DNA of 33,074 nucleotides from an uncultured Algibacter sp. (GCA_947499935.1 CANMQH010000028.1:1-33074); one strand, 5' to 3'; counted from the stretch's first letter, positions 19,381-27,401 are shown. Notes: generated by a model not told the origin, from the sequence alone. Numbers and translations are program-made.

Positions 19381-19495
19381 ATGGTATGTTAAAATTAGTT
19401 AAATGTGAGCTTGTCATGCAATATTATCATAAAAATAACGTCTAATATAATAAGATTCTTCAAGTGAGTGTTAGTTGAAGTTGATTAATAGCTAG

Positions 19496-19528
19496 AAAAA
19501 CCCGAAATTTAATCATTTCGGGTTTTTT
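19496..19528 (-). terminator. fabH terminator, likely bidirectional
   Basis: AAAAACCCGAAAT and ATTTCGGGTTTTT form a perfect 13-bp stem over a 6-base loop, 14 bases past the fabH stop. T-tracts exist on both strands. Confidence 0.8.
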
Positions 19529-19541
19529 GTTTCATAAAACT

Positions 19542-20546
19542 TTACCATTTAATAATGGCACTAGCCCAAGTAAAGCCGCTACCAAAAGCAGCTAACACCA
19601 CGTTATCGCCTTCTTTTATTTTACCTTCTTCCCAAGCTTCAGTAAGCGCTATTATTACAGATGCTGCCGTAGTATTGCCGTATTTCATGATATTATTAAA
19701 TACTTTATCATCACTAAGTCCAAATTTCTTCTGTATAAATTGCGCTATACGTAAATTGGCTTGATGTGGAATAAGCATATCTATATCTTCCTTTTGCAAT
19801 CCATTTTTTGTCAACCCTTCTATAATCACTTCACTAAAACGTACCACAGCATTTTTAAATACAAATTGCCCATCCATGTATGGGTAGTAAGACAAATCTT
19901 CTTCTTCAGCTCCTATAATCTCTGGAACCCAATGTGCTATACTAGGCGAGGCTACAATTAATTTATCGGCATGTTTACCCTCACTATGTAAATGCGTAGA
20001 CAAAACCCCTTTGGTATTATCTTCTTCTCTTGAAAGTACGCAGGCTCCTGCCCCATCTCCAAAAATAACCGAAACGTTTCGTCCTCTGGTTGTTTTATCT
20101 AATCCATTACTATGGTACTCAGCACCAATAACCAATATATTAGTATACATACCTGTTTTTATAAACTGGTCTGCCACAGATATGGCATATACAAACCCCG
20201 AACACTGGTTTCTTACATCTAATGCCCCTATGGTTGGCATATCTAACATATCTTGAATTTGCACGCCACATCCTGGAAAATAATAATCTGGACTTAACGT
20301 AGCAAATACAATAAAATCGATATCATCTTTAGTTAAACCAGCGCGCTTAATAGCAATTTTAGCTGCCTTTGCCCCCATTACTGCAGAGGTATCTTCGGTA
20401 CCATCTTTAATCCAACGCCTTTCTTTTATCCCTGTTCGTTCTTGTATCCATGCATCATTCGTATCCATTATTTTAGATAAATCATCATTAGTTACCACAT
20501 TATCAGGAACATATTTACCTAAACCTATTATTTTTGAGTTATACAT
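19542..20546 (-). CDS. fabH: 3-oxoacyl-ACP synthase III
   Basis: FabH (KAS III) condenses an acyl-CoA primer with malonyl-ACP to start fatty acid synthesis; in Bacteroidota branched primers are common. The 334-residue protein has the full Cys-His-Asn triad: Cys115 in VRNQCSGF, His261 in IPHQANLRI and Asn291 in YGNTTAAS. Other hallmarks are RTGIKERRW, GDGAGACVLS and the C-terminal AAFGSGFTWASAIIKW. It stands alone, with no plsX, rpmF or acpP next to it, so it may be an additional copy. A distinct role, for example in branched or specialised lipids, is possible but not shown. Confidence 0.95.
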   Translation of the reverse strand: MYNSKIIGLGKYVPDNVVTNDDLSKIMDTNDAWIQERTGIKERRWIKDGTEDTSAVMGAKAAKIAIKRAGLTKDDIDFIVFATLSPDYYFPGCGVQIQDMLDMPTIGALDVRNQCSGFVYAISVADQFIKTGMYTNILVIGAEYHSNGLDKTTRGRNVSVIFGDGAGACVLSREEDNTKGVLSTHLHSEGKHADKLIVASPSIAHWVPEIIGAEEEDLSYYPYMDGQFVFKNAVVRFSEVIIEGLTKNGLQKEDIDMLIPHQANLRIAQFIQKKFGLSDDKVFNNIMKYGNTTAASVIIALTEAWEEGKIKEGDNVVLAAFGSGFTWASAIIKW

Positions 20547-20696
20547 ATTAATATTCTTTAGTCATTCTAGTTTTTACAACGTTTTACTTTTCGTTAAACC
20601 AAAGTACAACAACTGTATTAAAGTACCAATTTAAAAAAATCGAAATTCTTTACATATAAGCGCATAAATTTCATTTTATTTTCACATGAAAAGTTG

Positions 20697-20736
20697 TGTC
20701 AGTTTGTCACATTTAATGGATTGGCATTTTTGTTGA
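20697..20736 (+). promoter_or_regulatory. Sigma-54-like promoter with paired TGTCA sites upstream of htpG
   Basis: TTGGCA at 20721 and TTGA at 20733 fit the -24/-12 arrangement (TGGCA-N-TTGC) with exact spacing; the last base departs from the usual C. Just upstream two TGTCA sites, TGTCAGTTTGTCA at 20697-20709, look like an activator site. Transcription would start near 20748, giving a leader of about 65 bases. Confidence 0.45.
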
Positions 20737-20776
20737 CTAGTAGTTTCTAAGTATATTAAAATAAAATTAATCTTTT

Positions 20777-20793
20777 TTCCGCTAATGCGGGAA
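20777..20793. repeat. CCGC/GCGG hairpin in the htpG leader
   Basis: TTCCGCTAATGCGGGAA forms a short GC stem 20 bases before the htpG start, in an otherwise A+T-rich leader, and is flanked by T6 and A5-6 tracts that could extend it. It resembles the palindromic intergenic repeats seen at 25164 and 25897. Confidence 0.5.
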
Positions 20794-20813
20794 TTAAAAA
20801 ATTATAATTAATT

Positions 20814-22727
20814 ATGGCAAAAGGAAGTATTAATGTTTCAGTAGAAAATATTTTCCCTCTCATTAAAAAATTCTTGTATAGTGACCACGAAATCTTTTTA
20901 CGCGAGTTAATAAGTAATGGTACAGATGCAACTTTAAAACTAAAACATCTTACGAGTATTGGAGAGTCTAAATCTGAATACGGTAACCCACAAATTGAGG
21001 TTAAAATTGATAAAGAAGGTAAAAAACTTCATATTATTGATCAAGGTTTAGGTATGACAGCTGATGAGGTTGAAAAATACATCAATCAAGTCGCTTTTTC
21101 TGGTGCCGAAGAGTTTTTAGATAAATATAAAGACTCTGCAAAAGATTCAGGTATTATTGGTCATTTTGGTCTTGGTTTTTATTCTGCATTTATGGTGGCA
21201 GAAAAAGTAGAGCTTATTACTAAATCTCATAAAGACGAACCTGCTGCGCATTGGACTTGCGATGGTTCTCCAGAGTTTACATTAGAAACTTCAGATAAAG
21301 CAGATAGAGGTACAGAAATTATACTTCATATTGCTGAAGACTCAACAGAATTTCTTGAAGAATCAAGAATAAGCGAGCTTTTATCTAAGTATAACAAGTT
21401 TATGCCTATTCCAATTAAATTTGGAACTAAAGAAGTAAACGACCCAGATTTTACACCAGAAACTACTACAGATAAAGATGGCAAAGAAACGACTGAGCCA
21501 CATAAACAAATTACTGTAGACAACATTATAAACAACCCAAATCCTGCTTGGACTAAACAACCAGCAGATTTAGATGATAAAAACTATAAAGACTTTTACC
21601 GCGAATTGTACCCAATGCAATTTGAAGAGCCTTTATTCAACATTCACTTAAATGTAGATTACCCATTTAATTTAACAGGGATTTTATACTTTCCAAAAAT
21701 GTCTAACGACATGCAAATTCAGAAAGACAAAATTCAACTTTATCAAAATCAAGTATTTGTTACCGATAATGTTGAAGGTATTGTTCCTGAGTTTTTAACC
21801 ATGCTTCGTGGTGTTATTGATTCTCCAGACATTCCATTAAACGTATCGCGTTCGTATTTACAGGCAGATGGTGCTGTTAAAAAGATTTCATCTTACATTA
21901 CACGTAAAGTTGCCGATAAATTAAAATCGTTATTTAATAACAACCGTGAAGATTTTGAAGCTAAATGGAGCGATATTAAAATTGTTATTGAATATGGTAT
22001 GCTGTCTGAAGATAAGTTCTTTGAAAAAGCAGACGCCTTTGCATTATACCCAACAGTTGATGGAGCACATTATACCTATGAAGAATTATTCAACAAAATA
22101 AAAGCAAATCAAACCGATAAAGACGGTAAACTTGTTATTCTTTATGCGTCAAACAAAGACGAGCAACACAGTTATATTGAGACTGCAAAAGGTAAAGGTT
22201 ACGAAGTTTTATTATTAGATTCTCCAATAATATCGCATTTAATACAAAAACTAGAAAGCACTAAAGAAAACATTACGTTTGCACGTGTAGACGGAGACCA
22301 CATCAATAATTTAATTAAGAAAGACGAAACCACTATTTCTAAATTAGATGAAGACCAAACTAAAGCTTTAGACGAGTTATTGAAAGAAGTAATCCCTTCT
22401 GAAAAATTTATGGTACAGCTAGAAGCTATGGATAGTGATGCATCGCCTTTTATTATTACGCAACCAGAATTTATGCGTCGTATGAAAGAAATGCAAGCTA
22501 CTGGCGGCGGAGGTGGCATGAATATGTTTGGCAGCATGCCAGACATGCACAACCTGGTTGTAAATACAAACTCTGAATTGGTTGGCGAAATTCTTGCTAC
22601 TAAAACTAAAAAGAAACAAGAGCGTTTAATTACACAAAGTTTAGATTTAGCACGCTTATCTCAAGGTTTGCTTAAGGGAGAAGAGTTGACTAATTTTATT
22701 AAACGAAGTTATGAGATGATTAAATAA
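20814..22727 (+). CDS. htpG: Molecular chaperone HtpG (Hsp90)
   Basis: This 637-residue cytoplasmic Hsp90 has the GHKL ATPase domain first: Glu31 and Asn35 in FLRELISNGTDAT, DQGLGMT for the DxGxG element, and HFGLGFYSAFMVA for the lid-end glycines. NVSRSYLQAD marks the middle domain. Near residue 563 there is a glycine run (ATGGGGGMNMFG), then the dimerisation domain ending LTNFIKRSYEMIK. NGTDAT replaces the more usual NASDAL after the N-box and is consistent with Bacteroidota-type HtpG. A terminator follows. The 3' end of this gene recurs in decayed form at 25024-25111. Confidence 0.97.
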   Translation: MAKGSINVSVENIFPLIKKFLYSDHEIFLRELISNGTDATLKLKHLTSIGESKSEYGNPQIEVKIDKEGKKLHIIDQGLGMTADEVEKYINQVAFSGAEEFLDKYKDSAKDSGIIGHFGLGFYSAFMVAEKVELITKSHKDEPAAHWTCDGSPEFTLETSDKADRGTEIILHIAEDSTEFLEESRISELLSKYNKFMPIPIKFGTKEVNDPDFTPETTTDKDGKETTEPHKQITVDNIINNPNPAWTKQPADLDDKNYKDFYRELYPMQFEEPLFNIHLNVDYPFNLTGILYFPKMSNDMQIQKDKIQLYQNQVFVTDNVEGIVPEFLTMLRGVIDSPDIPLNVSRSYLQADGAVKKISSYITRKVADKLKSLFNNNREDFEAKWSDIKIVIEYGMLSEDKFFEKADAFALYPTVDGAHYTYEELFNKIKANQTDKDGKLVILYASNKDEQHSYIETAKGKGYEVLLLDSPIISHLIQKLESTKENITFARVDGDHINNLIKKDETTISKLDEDQTKALDELLKEVIPSEKFMVQLEAMDSDASPFIITQPEFMRRMKEMQATGGGGGMNMFGSMPDMHNLVVNTNSELVGEILATKTKKKQERLITQSLDLARLSQGLLKGEELTNFIKRSYEMIK

Positions 22728-22754
22728 TTTTTTTTACTATTTTAATAGATTAGA

Positions 22755-22790
22755 TAAAAACCAATTTGTTAACTCAATTTGGTTTTTATT
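22755..22790 (+). terminator. htpG terminator
   Basis: AAAAACCAATTTG pairs with CAATTTGGTTTTT (one mismatch) around a 6-base loop and runs into T-rich DNA, 28 bases past the htpG stop. Confidence 0.8.
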
Positions 22791-23196
22791 TTTTATTAGA
22801 TATTCATTTTTATTACGATATGAAAATTATATTCAAGTGCATCACATTTAATACAGCATTAGTGTTTAAGAGTCAAAAAAAACTACAAATATAAAGACAC
22901 TCGAAAAGACAAAATGAAGGATTGATTTTTTAATTTATGACAATTAAAGGATATACTATTATTTTTTATTGAATTGAAAACAAGGACGTCCGTACATAAA
23001 CATATAATTATCTTTCAAATATCATTCATTTAATTAAGCTAATAATTGTCAAATAGAAAGACCTTTTTTTAAAATTAAAATATTTAAAAATTATGGTTAC
23101 AAAACAAAAATATATACACATACTATTAAAGACAATTAATAAATTTATCAAAAATAAATTCAAAGAATAATAAACTAAATCAAAAATATTTTTATT
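22791..23196. other. Gene-free stretch upstream of the beta-helix gene
   Basis: About 400 A+T-rich bases. An 8-bp palindrome GGACGTCC lies near 22983. No promoter of the TAnnTTTG type, RNA gene or coding frame could be supported. Confidence 0.5.
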
Positions 23197-25008
23197 ATGA
23201 AAAAAACTACTCTAATAATAAAACTTTACTTAAACTCTATTTTAAGAAAAAATAACATATTTTTTCTAGCACTTTTTTTATCTTTTTTAGGTAACGCGCA
23301 AACTACGTATTATGTTGATGCTAGCCGTCCAGATAATACTGCTGACGGTCTAAGTTTTTTAAACGCTTTTAAAGATTTACAAAATGCAATTGATATAGCT
23401 AGTGTTGGAGATGAAATTAGAGTAGCTCAAGGCACTTATTTCCCAACAGAGCCAGTAATAAATTCTTCTTCTGAACTAATGTTCCATCTTGACAAAGACC
23501 TTATTATTAAAGGTAGTTATGATACTGTCACAGGTAATCAAGATTTAACTAATTTAAGCATCCTTTCTGGAGATTTTGACAATGATAATTTGGTTACTGG
23601 TAATGGAGAAAATTTAAATATAGATAGGGGTAATAGCAATGCTAAAACCGTTTTAATTACTATCAATTTATCCAACAATTGTATTATTGACGGTTTTGAA
23701 ATTACTGGTGGCAGTGGGGGTTCTGCCTCTCCTAATATTAGTTATGGTGGCTTTACAATAGATAGATTTGCTGGAGGCATGACCAATTATGGCTCATCAC
23801 CTACACTTACTAATGTTACTTTTTTTGGCAATTTTAGTTTTGGTAGTGGAGCTGGAGCCGGAATGTATAATAACTCAAATTCCAATCCAACTCTAACCGA
23901 TATTAACTTTATAAAAAATTATGCAACTTTTGAAGGTGGCGGTCTTTATAATAGAAGCTCCTCTCCATTACTCACTAATGTTTTATTTTCTGGTAACTAC
24001 TCTGGAGATAAAGGAGGCGGAATGCACATTATCAATACAGCGTCTTCTCCAATAATTAATAGCGCCTTGTTTCTTGAAAACTTTTCGGTATTTGATGGTG
24101 GCGGTATATCCATCATGAGTAACGCATCAATCACACTAAACAACACAATTTTTTCAGGTAATAATTCAGATGAAACAGGAGGAGGAATGTTTGCAAGACA
24201 AACAACATCTATTAACTTAAACAACGTAGTTTTTGCGGGGAATAGTGCTACCGATGATGGTGGAGGGTTTTATAACTGGAGTACAGCTAACGTTGAATTA
24301 AATAATGTAACATTTGTTAGGAATTCCACAGGTACTGATGGGGCTGGCATGTATAATCAATCGACAGTATCTAACAGCCCAGTTTTAAACAATACTGTTT
24401 TTTACAGTAATGTTAAGCCCTCAATGATAAATGATATTGCTGGAGATAACGTAGATTTTAGTTCAAAAAATAATGCTTCAGATGGTACTGGTGGATTAAT
24501 AAATATAGGACAAAATTTTATTAATTTAACTGCAGATCCATTTATGAATAGTTTTGATTTTAATGGAAATGATAATATTTATGGCACTAATGATGATGGT
24601 CTAATCCCAAATGCGACTAATAGCGTGTTAGCAAATGCTGGAGATAACACCAAAAATAGCACAACTATAGATGTAAAAGGTGAGAATAGAATTGCAAATA
24701 CGACCATAGACATAGGTGCTTACGAAAGTGATTCAACATTAAATATTATCAATAATGAATTAAACATTTCAACAACCATTTATCCAAATCCCGCTACTAA
24801 CTACATCAAAATACATAACCACTCAAATAAACAACTTAATGAAATTGTTATATATAATATGAGTGGACAATTAGTTAGTAAAGTTGCTTTAAATTCATCA
24901 GTATTAGAAAATAAAATTGACATTTCTAATTTACAGAAAGCTAGTTATTTTATGATTATAAAAAGTAAATCAACACAAGAAACCAAATTGTTTATAAAAG
25001 TTGATTAA
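23197..25008 (+). CDS. Secreted right-handed beta-helix protein with T9SS sorting domain
   Basis: The 603-residue protein has a long signal peptide ending near FLGNAQ, then TTYYVDASRPDNTADGLS with FKDLQNAIDIASVGDEIRVA, the standard start of Bacteroidota beta-helix surface proteins. Repeated coils of the type GGGMYN/GGGLYN followed by SPTLTNVTFFGN run from about residue 185 to 400. A type A T9SS domain closes it (IYPNPATNYIKIH, IYNMSGQLVS, LQKASYFMII). It is probably a surface or secreted adhesin-like or glycan-binding protein; catalytic residues are not evident. It lies between intact htpG and a relic of the htpG 3' end, which suggests it arrived with a rearrangement there. Confidence 0.85.
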   Translation: MKKTTLIIKLYLNSILRKNNIFFLALFLSFLGNAQTTYYVDASRPDNTADGLSFLNAFKDLQNAIDIASVGDEIRVAQGTYFPTEPVINSSSELMFHLDKDLIIKGSYDTVTGNQDLTNLSILSGDFDNDNLVTGNGENLNIDRGNSNAKTVLITINLSNNCIIDGFEITGGSGGSASPNISYGGFTIDRFAGGMTNYGSSPTLTNVTFFGNFSFGSGAGAGMYNNSNSNPTLTDINFIKNYATFEGGGLYNRSSSPLLTNVLFSGNYSGDKGGGMHIINTASSPIINSALFLENFSVFDGGGISIMSNASITLNNTIFSGNNSDETGGGMFARQTTSINLNNVVFAGNSATDDGGGFYNWSTANVELNNVTFVRNSTGTDGAGMYNQSTVSNSPVLNNTVFYSNVKPSMINDIAGDNVDFSSKNNASDGTGGLINIGQNFINLTADPFMNSFDFNGNDNIYGTNDDGLIPNATNSVLANAGDNTKNSTTIDVKGENRIANTTIDIGAYESDSTLNIINNELNISTTIYPNPATNYIKIHNHSNKQLNEIVIYNMSGQLVSKVALNSSVLENKIDISNLQKASYFMIIKSKSTQETKLFIKVD

Positions 25009-25023
25009 AACTAACCTTGTTAG

Positions 25024-25111
25024 GTTTAAACTTAGTACGTTTATCTCTCGAATATAGAAAGATAAAGCATTAACTAATTTTATTAAACATAGTTACGAGA
25101 TGATTAAGTAA
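25024..25111 (+). pseudogene. Decayed duplicate of the htpG 3' end
   Basis: These 88 bases align with 22639-22727 of htpG, including the stop codon. The last 42 bases match at 37 positions and still encode LTNFIKHSYEMIK; the first 24 match at 20 (LNLVRLS against LDLARLS). The middle 22 are degraded and one base is missing, so the frame is broken. Most differences in the conserved blocks are third-position or transition changes, as between htpG genes of two related species. Confidence 0.85.
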
Positions 25112-25116
25112 TATTT

Positions 25117-25145
25117 TGTCATGCTGAACTTGTTTCAGTATCTCA
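25117..25145. repeat. Flavobacterial intergenic repeat element
   Basis: TGTCATGCTGAACTTG followed by TTTCAGTATCTCA matches a short repeat family that I know from many Bacteroidota intergenic regions. It contains a CTGAA/TTCAG hairpin. It follows the htpG relic directly. Confidence 0.65.
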
Positions 25146-25163
25146 TAAATAGAAACTATATTT

Positions 25164-25179
25164 TTTCGCTTTCGCGGAA
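25164..25179. repeat. 16-bp repeat, left copy flanking the nitroreductase gene
   Basis: TTTCGCTTTCGCGGAA, identical to 25897-25912. It includes the partial palindrome CGCTTTCGCG. Confidence 0.8.
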
Positions 25180-25192
25180 ATACAAAATACCT

Positions 25193-25224
25193 AAAACCAC
25201 TTTGTTTGCACAAAGTGGTTTTTT
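25193..25224 (+). terminator. Terminator just upstream of the nitroreductase gene
   Basis: AAAACCACTTTG and CAAAGTGGTTTT form a perfect 12-bp stem with a 6-base loop and a T run, ending about 26 bases before the start codon at 25250. It probably once ended the htpG transcript whose tail survives at 25024-25111. Confidence 0.8.
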
Positions 25225-25249
25225 AATCAAAAAAAATATAAAACATACA

Positions 25250-25882
25250 ATGGAATTATTAGAAAAATTAAAATGGCGTTATGCTACAAAAGCCATGAAT
25301 GGTAAAAAAGTAGCTCAAGAAAAAATAGATAATATTATTGAAGCAGCATCTCTAGCACCTACTTCAAGTGGTTTACAACCATTTGAAATTATTGTAATTA
25401 CAAATCAAGAATTAAAGGAGAAAATTAAACCTATTTCTTGGAACCAACCTGTAATAACAGATTGTTCGCATTTATTGGTATTTGCAGCTTGGGATACTTA
25501 CACGGCAGATCGTATTAATAAAATGTTCGATTTAACAAATACGGTTCGTGGTTTTGAAAATGAAGGTTGGGAAAATTACAGACAACAGCTTTTAAATAGT
25601 TACCCTCAAAAAGATGCCCAAGTAAACTTTAATCACGCTGTAAAACAAGCTTATATTGCTTTTTCGCAATCTATTGCAGCTGCTGCTTTTGAGAAGGTTG
25701 ATTGTACACCTCTTGAAGGTTTTGACCCTGATGCTTTAGATAAAATTTTAGACTTAAGAGCTAAAGGTCTTAGAAGTTGTGTGATGCTTCCTATTGGCTA
25801 TAGAGATACTGAAAATGACTGGTTAGCTAATCTTCCTAAAGTTAGAAAACCTATTGAAGATTTGGTTACTGTTATTGATTAA
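25250..25882 (+). CDS. Nitroreductase family NAD(P)H-dependent oxidoreductase
   Basis: The 210-residue protein belongs to the FMN-dependent nitroreductase family (NfsB-like). It starts MELLEKLKWRYATKAMNGKK, with the RYATK region that binds FMN phosphate, then IIEAASLAPTSSGLQPFEII, the family signature. AYIAFSQSIAAAAFE and LRAKGLRSCVMLPIGYRD complete the fold. The frame is open upstream to 25121, but that extension would run through an intergenic repeat and a terminator hairpin, so 25250 is the start chosen here. Likely role is two-electron reduction of quinones or nitro compounds in the cytoplasm; the real substrate is unknown. Confidence 0.92.
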   Translation: MELLEKLKWRYATKAMNGKKVAQEKIDNIIEAASLAPTSSGLQPFEIIVITNQELKEKIKPISWNQPVITDCSHLLVFAAWDTYTADRINKMFDLTNTVRGFENEGWENYRQQLLNSYPQKDAQVNFNHAVKQAYIAFSQSIAAAAFEKVDCTPLEGFDPDALDKILDLRAKGLRSCVMLPIGYRDTENDWLANLPKVRKPIEDLVTVID

Positions 25883-25896
25883 TAAAATTTTGATTA

Positions 25897-25912
25897 TTTC
25901 GCTTTCGCGGAA
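25897..25912. repeat. 16-bp repeat, right copy flanking the nitroreductase gene
   Basis: Identical to 25164-25179 and in the same orientation, 15 bases past the nitroreductase stop. Confidence 0.8.
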
Positions 25913-25925
25913 GTATTACGAACTT

Positions 25926-25957
25926 AAAACCACTTAGCGAAAGCAGGGTGGTTTTTG
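25926..25957 (+). terminator. Nitroreductase terminator
   Basis: AAAACCAC pairs with GTGGTTTT; inside lies AGCGAAAGC, a small stem with a GAAA tetraloop. T-rich DNA follows. Confidence 0.7.
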
Positions 25958-26000
25958 TTTAGATTGTGATTTGACTTTGTAAAAAAATTCAGCTATCTTC

Positions 26001-26048
26001 GTTTAACGTCGGATATAAAACATTAAAACGATTTCATATCCGCGAAAC
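26001..26048. repeat. Imperfect palindrome at the left border of the RelA/SpoT gene
   Basis: The left arm GTTTAACGTCGGATAT pairs with ATATCCGCGAAAC over 13 bp, leaving AA and T as unpaired bases and a loop of about 19 bases. The outer seven bases, GTTTAAC, fit the RYYYAAC core of integron attC sites, and bulged bases in a bottom-strand stem are also an attC trait. The first nine bases recur inverted at 27587-27595. Confidence 0.55.
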
Positions 26049-26093
26049 AATGTAGCTAATATCGCTAACTCTAATGGAAATCAATATTATTAG

Positions 26094-27401
26094 ATGAAAA
26101 TAACGTTAAAAACTAACGGAGATATAAATAGACTTGGCGATAAAATTAGAGCTGAATACCCAAATATTGAAAACTCAACAAAAGAACAAATTCAAGAACA
26201 TAGAATTTCTTTCAAAGAAACTACAAATGCTACTTTCAATTCTTTATGTTCATTAAGTAAAAGAGTTAATAAAAATGCAATTATTACTTATCGAATTAAG
26301 CGAATTGAAACAATAATTGGAAAGCTAGAAAGGCTAAATGTTGACCCGAAAAAAAAACAACAATTTGCTAGAATGTGGGACATTTCAGGTTGTAGGTGTA
26401 TAGTAGATAATGATAGAGAAGTTTATAAATTAGAAAAATTAATTTCCAAAAAATTTAAAGTCCGAAAAAAGACTGACTATATTAAAAACCCTAAGCCTAA
26501 TGGATATAAATCTCTTCATCTATATTTACAATTACCAAATGACAATAAAGTTGTAGAAGTACAATTAAGAAATAGACTTGACCATAACTGGGCTACACTT
26601 GTTGAAATAACTGACTTTATCTTTGATTCTCAATTAAAGGAATATGGAAAAGATAAAAAATTAGAAAGATTTTTATTCCTATTGTCAAAAAGAAAAACAC
26701 TCATTTTTGAAGACAAACTATTTATCGCTTCGGTTTTAAAAGAATATAAATACTTTGAAAACTTAAGTAAAGTATTTACTCGAAACTATTTAAAAGTACG
26801 AAATAGATGGCTTGAATTAGAAATAAAAAACAATCATAAATTCTTTCTAATTGAAACTAAAAAAGATGAAATCCCTAAAATCAATTCTTTTAATGGCTTT
26901 AATAAAGCAGAGGATGAATACTTCAAACGATACTTGAACAATCATAGTTCGAATATCGTTTTAACTCATTTAACAAGGCCCAGTTATAAAAACATAAGCA
27001 GTGCGTATTCAAATTATATATTAACCGTTCACAGTGTTTTAGATGATATCACAACTATTTTAAGAGAGCTTATTATAGAATGTATTAAGGATAAAAAATA
27101 TGTTTCTTTTTTAAAATATTACAATTTACATTTATCGATATTATACAATCATATAAACAATCTAAACTCAGAAATTTTAGTTTCTAATAAGCTCGCAAAT
27201 GACAGAAATAGAAACCATACAAAACAAAATGAATGGAAAGCTGATATTAAAAAGCAAAAAGAACAGATTGAAAAGAATGACAAAAAACTATATATTGAGG
27301 TAAATAAATATAAAATTGAATCTAAACTTACCCAAAGGTTTTTAAATTTTAGGTTAAAACGAATAATAAGGCGGAATAGAAAAAAAATAAAAAAATACTA
27401 G
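26094..27401 (+). CDS. RelA/SpoT-type nucleotide pyrophosphokinase (small alarmone synthetase or toxSAS-like)
   Basis: The 435-residue product carries a complete RelA/SpoT synthetase domain (about residues 40-175) and no HD hydrolase domain. The ATP-binding motif R-x-K-x-x-x-T-I-x-x-K is intact (Arg67, Lys69, Thr73, Lys77). So are Asp96 and Arg101 in WDISGCR, Tyr138 and His142 in PNGYKSLHLYL, Glu155 and Gln157 in VEVQLR, and the HNWATLVE end (164-171). About 260 further residues of helical, lysine-rich sequence follow, ending in RLKRIIRRNRKKIKK. No TGS or ACT domain is present, so it is not a housekeeping Rel. Known relatives make (p)ppGpp or, as toxSAS enzymes, pyrophosphorylate tRNA or make other alarmones, often in phage defence. 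No antitoxin gene is visible beside it, so an autoinhibited single-chain design is possible. It lies between palindromic borders. Confidence 0.85.
   Translation: MKITLKTNGDINRLGDKIRAEYPNIENSTKEQIQEHRISFKETTNATFNSLCSLSKRVNKNAIITYRIKRIETIIGKLERLNVDPKKKQQFARMWDISGCRCIVDNDREVYKLEKLISKKFKVRKKTDYIKNPKPNGYKSLHLYLQLPNDNKVVEVQLRNRLDHNWATLVEITDFIFDSQLKEYGKDKKLERFLFLLSKRKTLIFEDKLFIASVLKEYKYFENLSKVFTRNYLKVRNRWLELEIKNNHKFFLIETKKDEIPKINSFNGFNKAEDEYFKRYLNNHSSNIVLTHLTRPSYKNISSAYSNYILTVHSVLDDITTILRELIIECIKDKKYVSFLKYYNLHLSILYNHINNLNSEILVSNKLANDRNRNHTKQNEWKADIKKQKEQIEKNDKKLYIEVNKYKIESKLTQRFLNFRLKRIIRRNRKKIKKY

Larger units (their letters stand above)
18935..19541. other. Gene-free stretch with three terminator-like hairpins
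   Basis: No protein frame of useful length is seen in these 607 bases. Three hairpins with T-tracts (19142-19180, 19349-19380, 19496-19528) suggest short untranslated transcripts or remains of lost genes. The bases before the first and third hairpins resemble each other (GTTAGTGTAAGTTAGG against GTTAGTTGAAGTTGAT). A TTTTG followed by TACCTTTC near 19075-19100 is one mismatch from a Bacteroidota promoter. Confidence 0.5.

Noticed and set aside
23760-24390. Repetitive DNA suggesting a minisatellite or CRISPR-like array
   Set aside because: The periodicity is the coil repeat of the beta-helix protein within an intact reading frame; units vary and there are no spacers.
25121-25249. A 43-residue N-terminal extension of the nitroreductase
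   Set aside because: It would be translated from an intergenic repeat and a perfect terminator hairpin; family members begin at MELLEKLKWRYATK.
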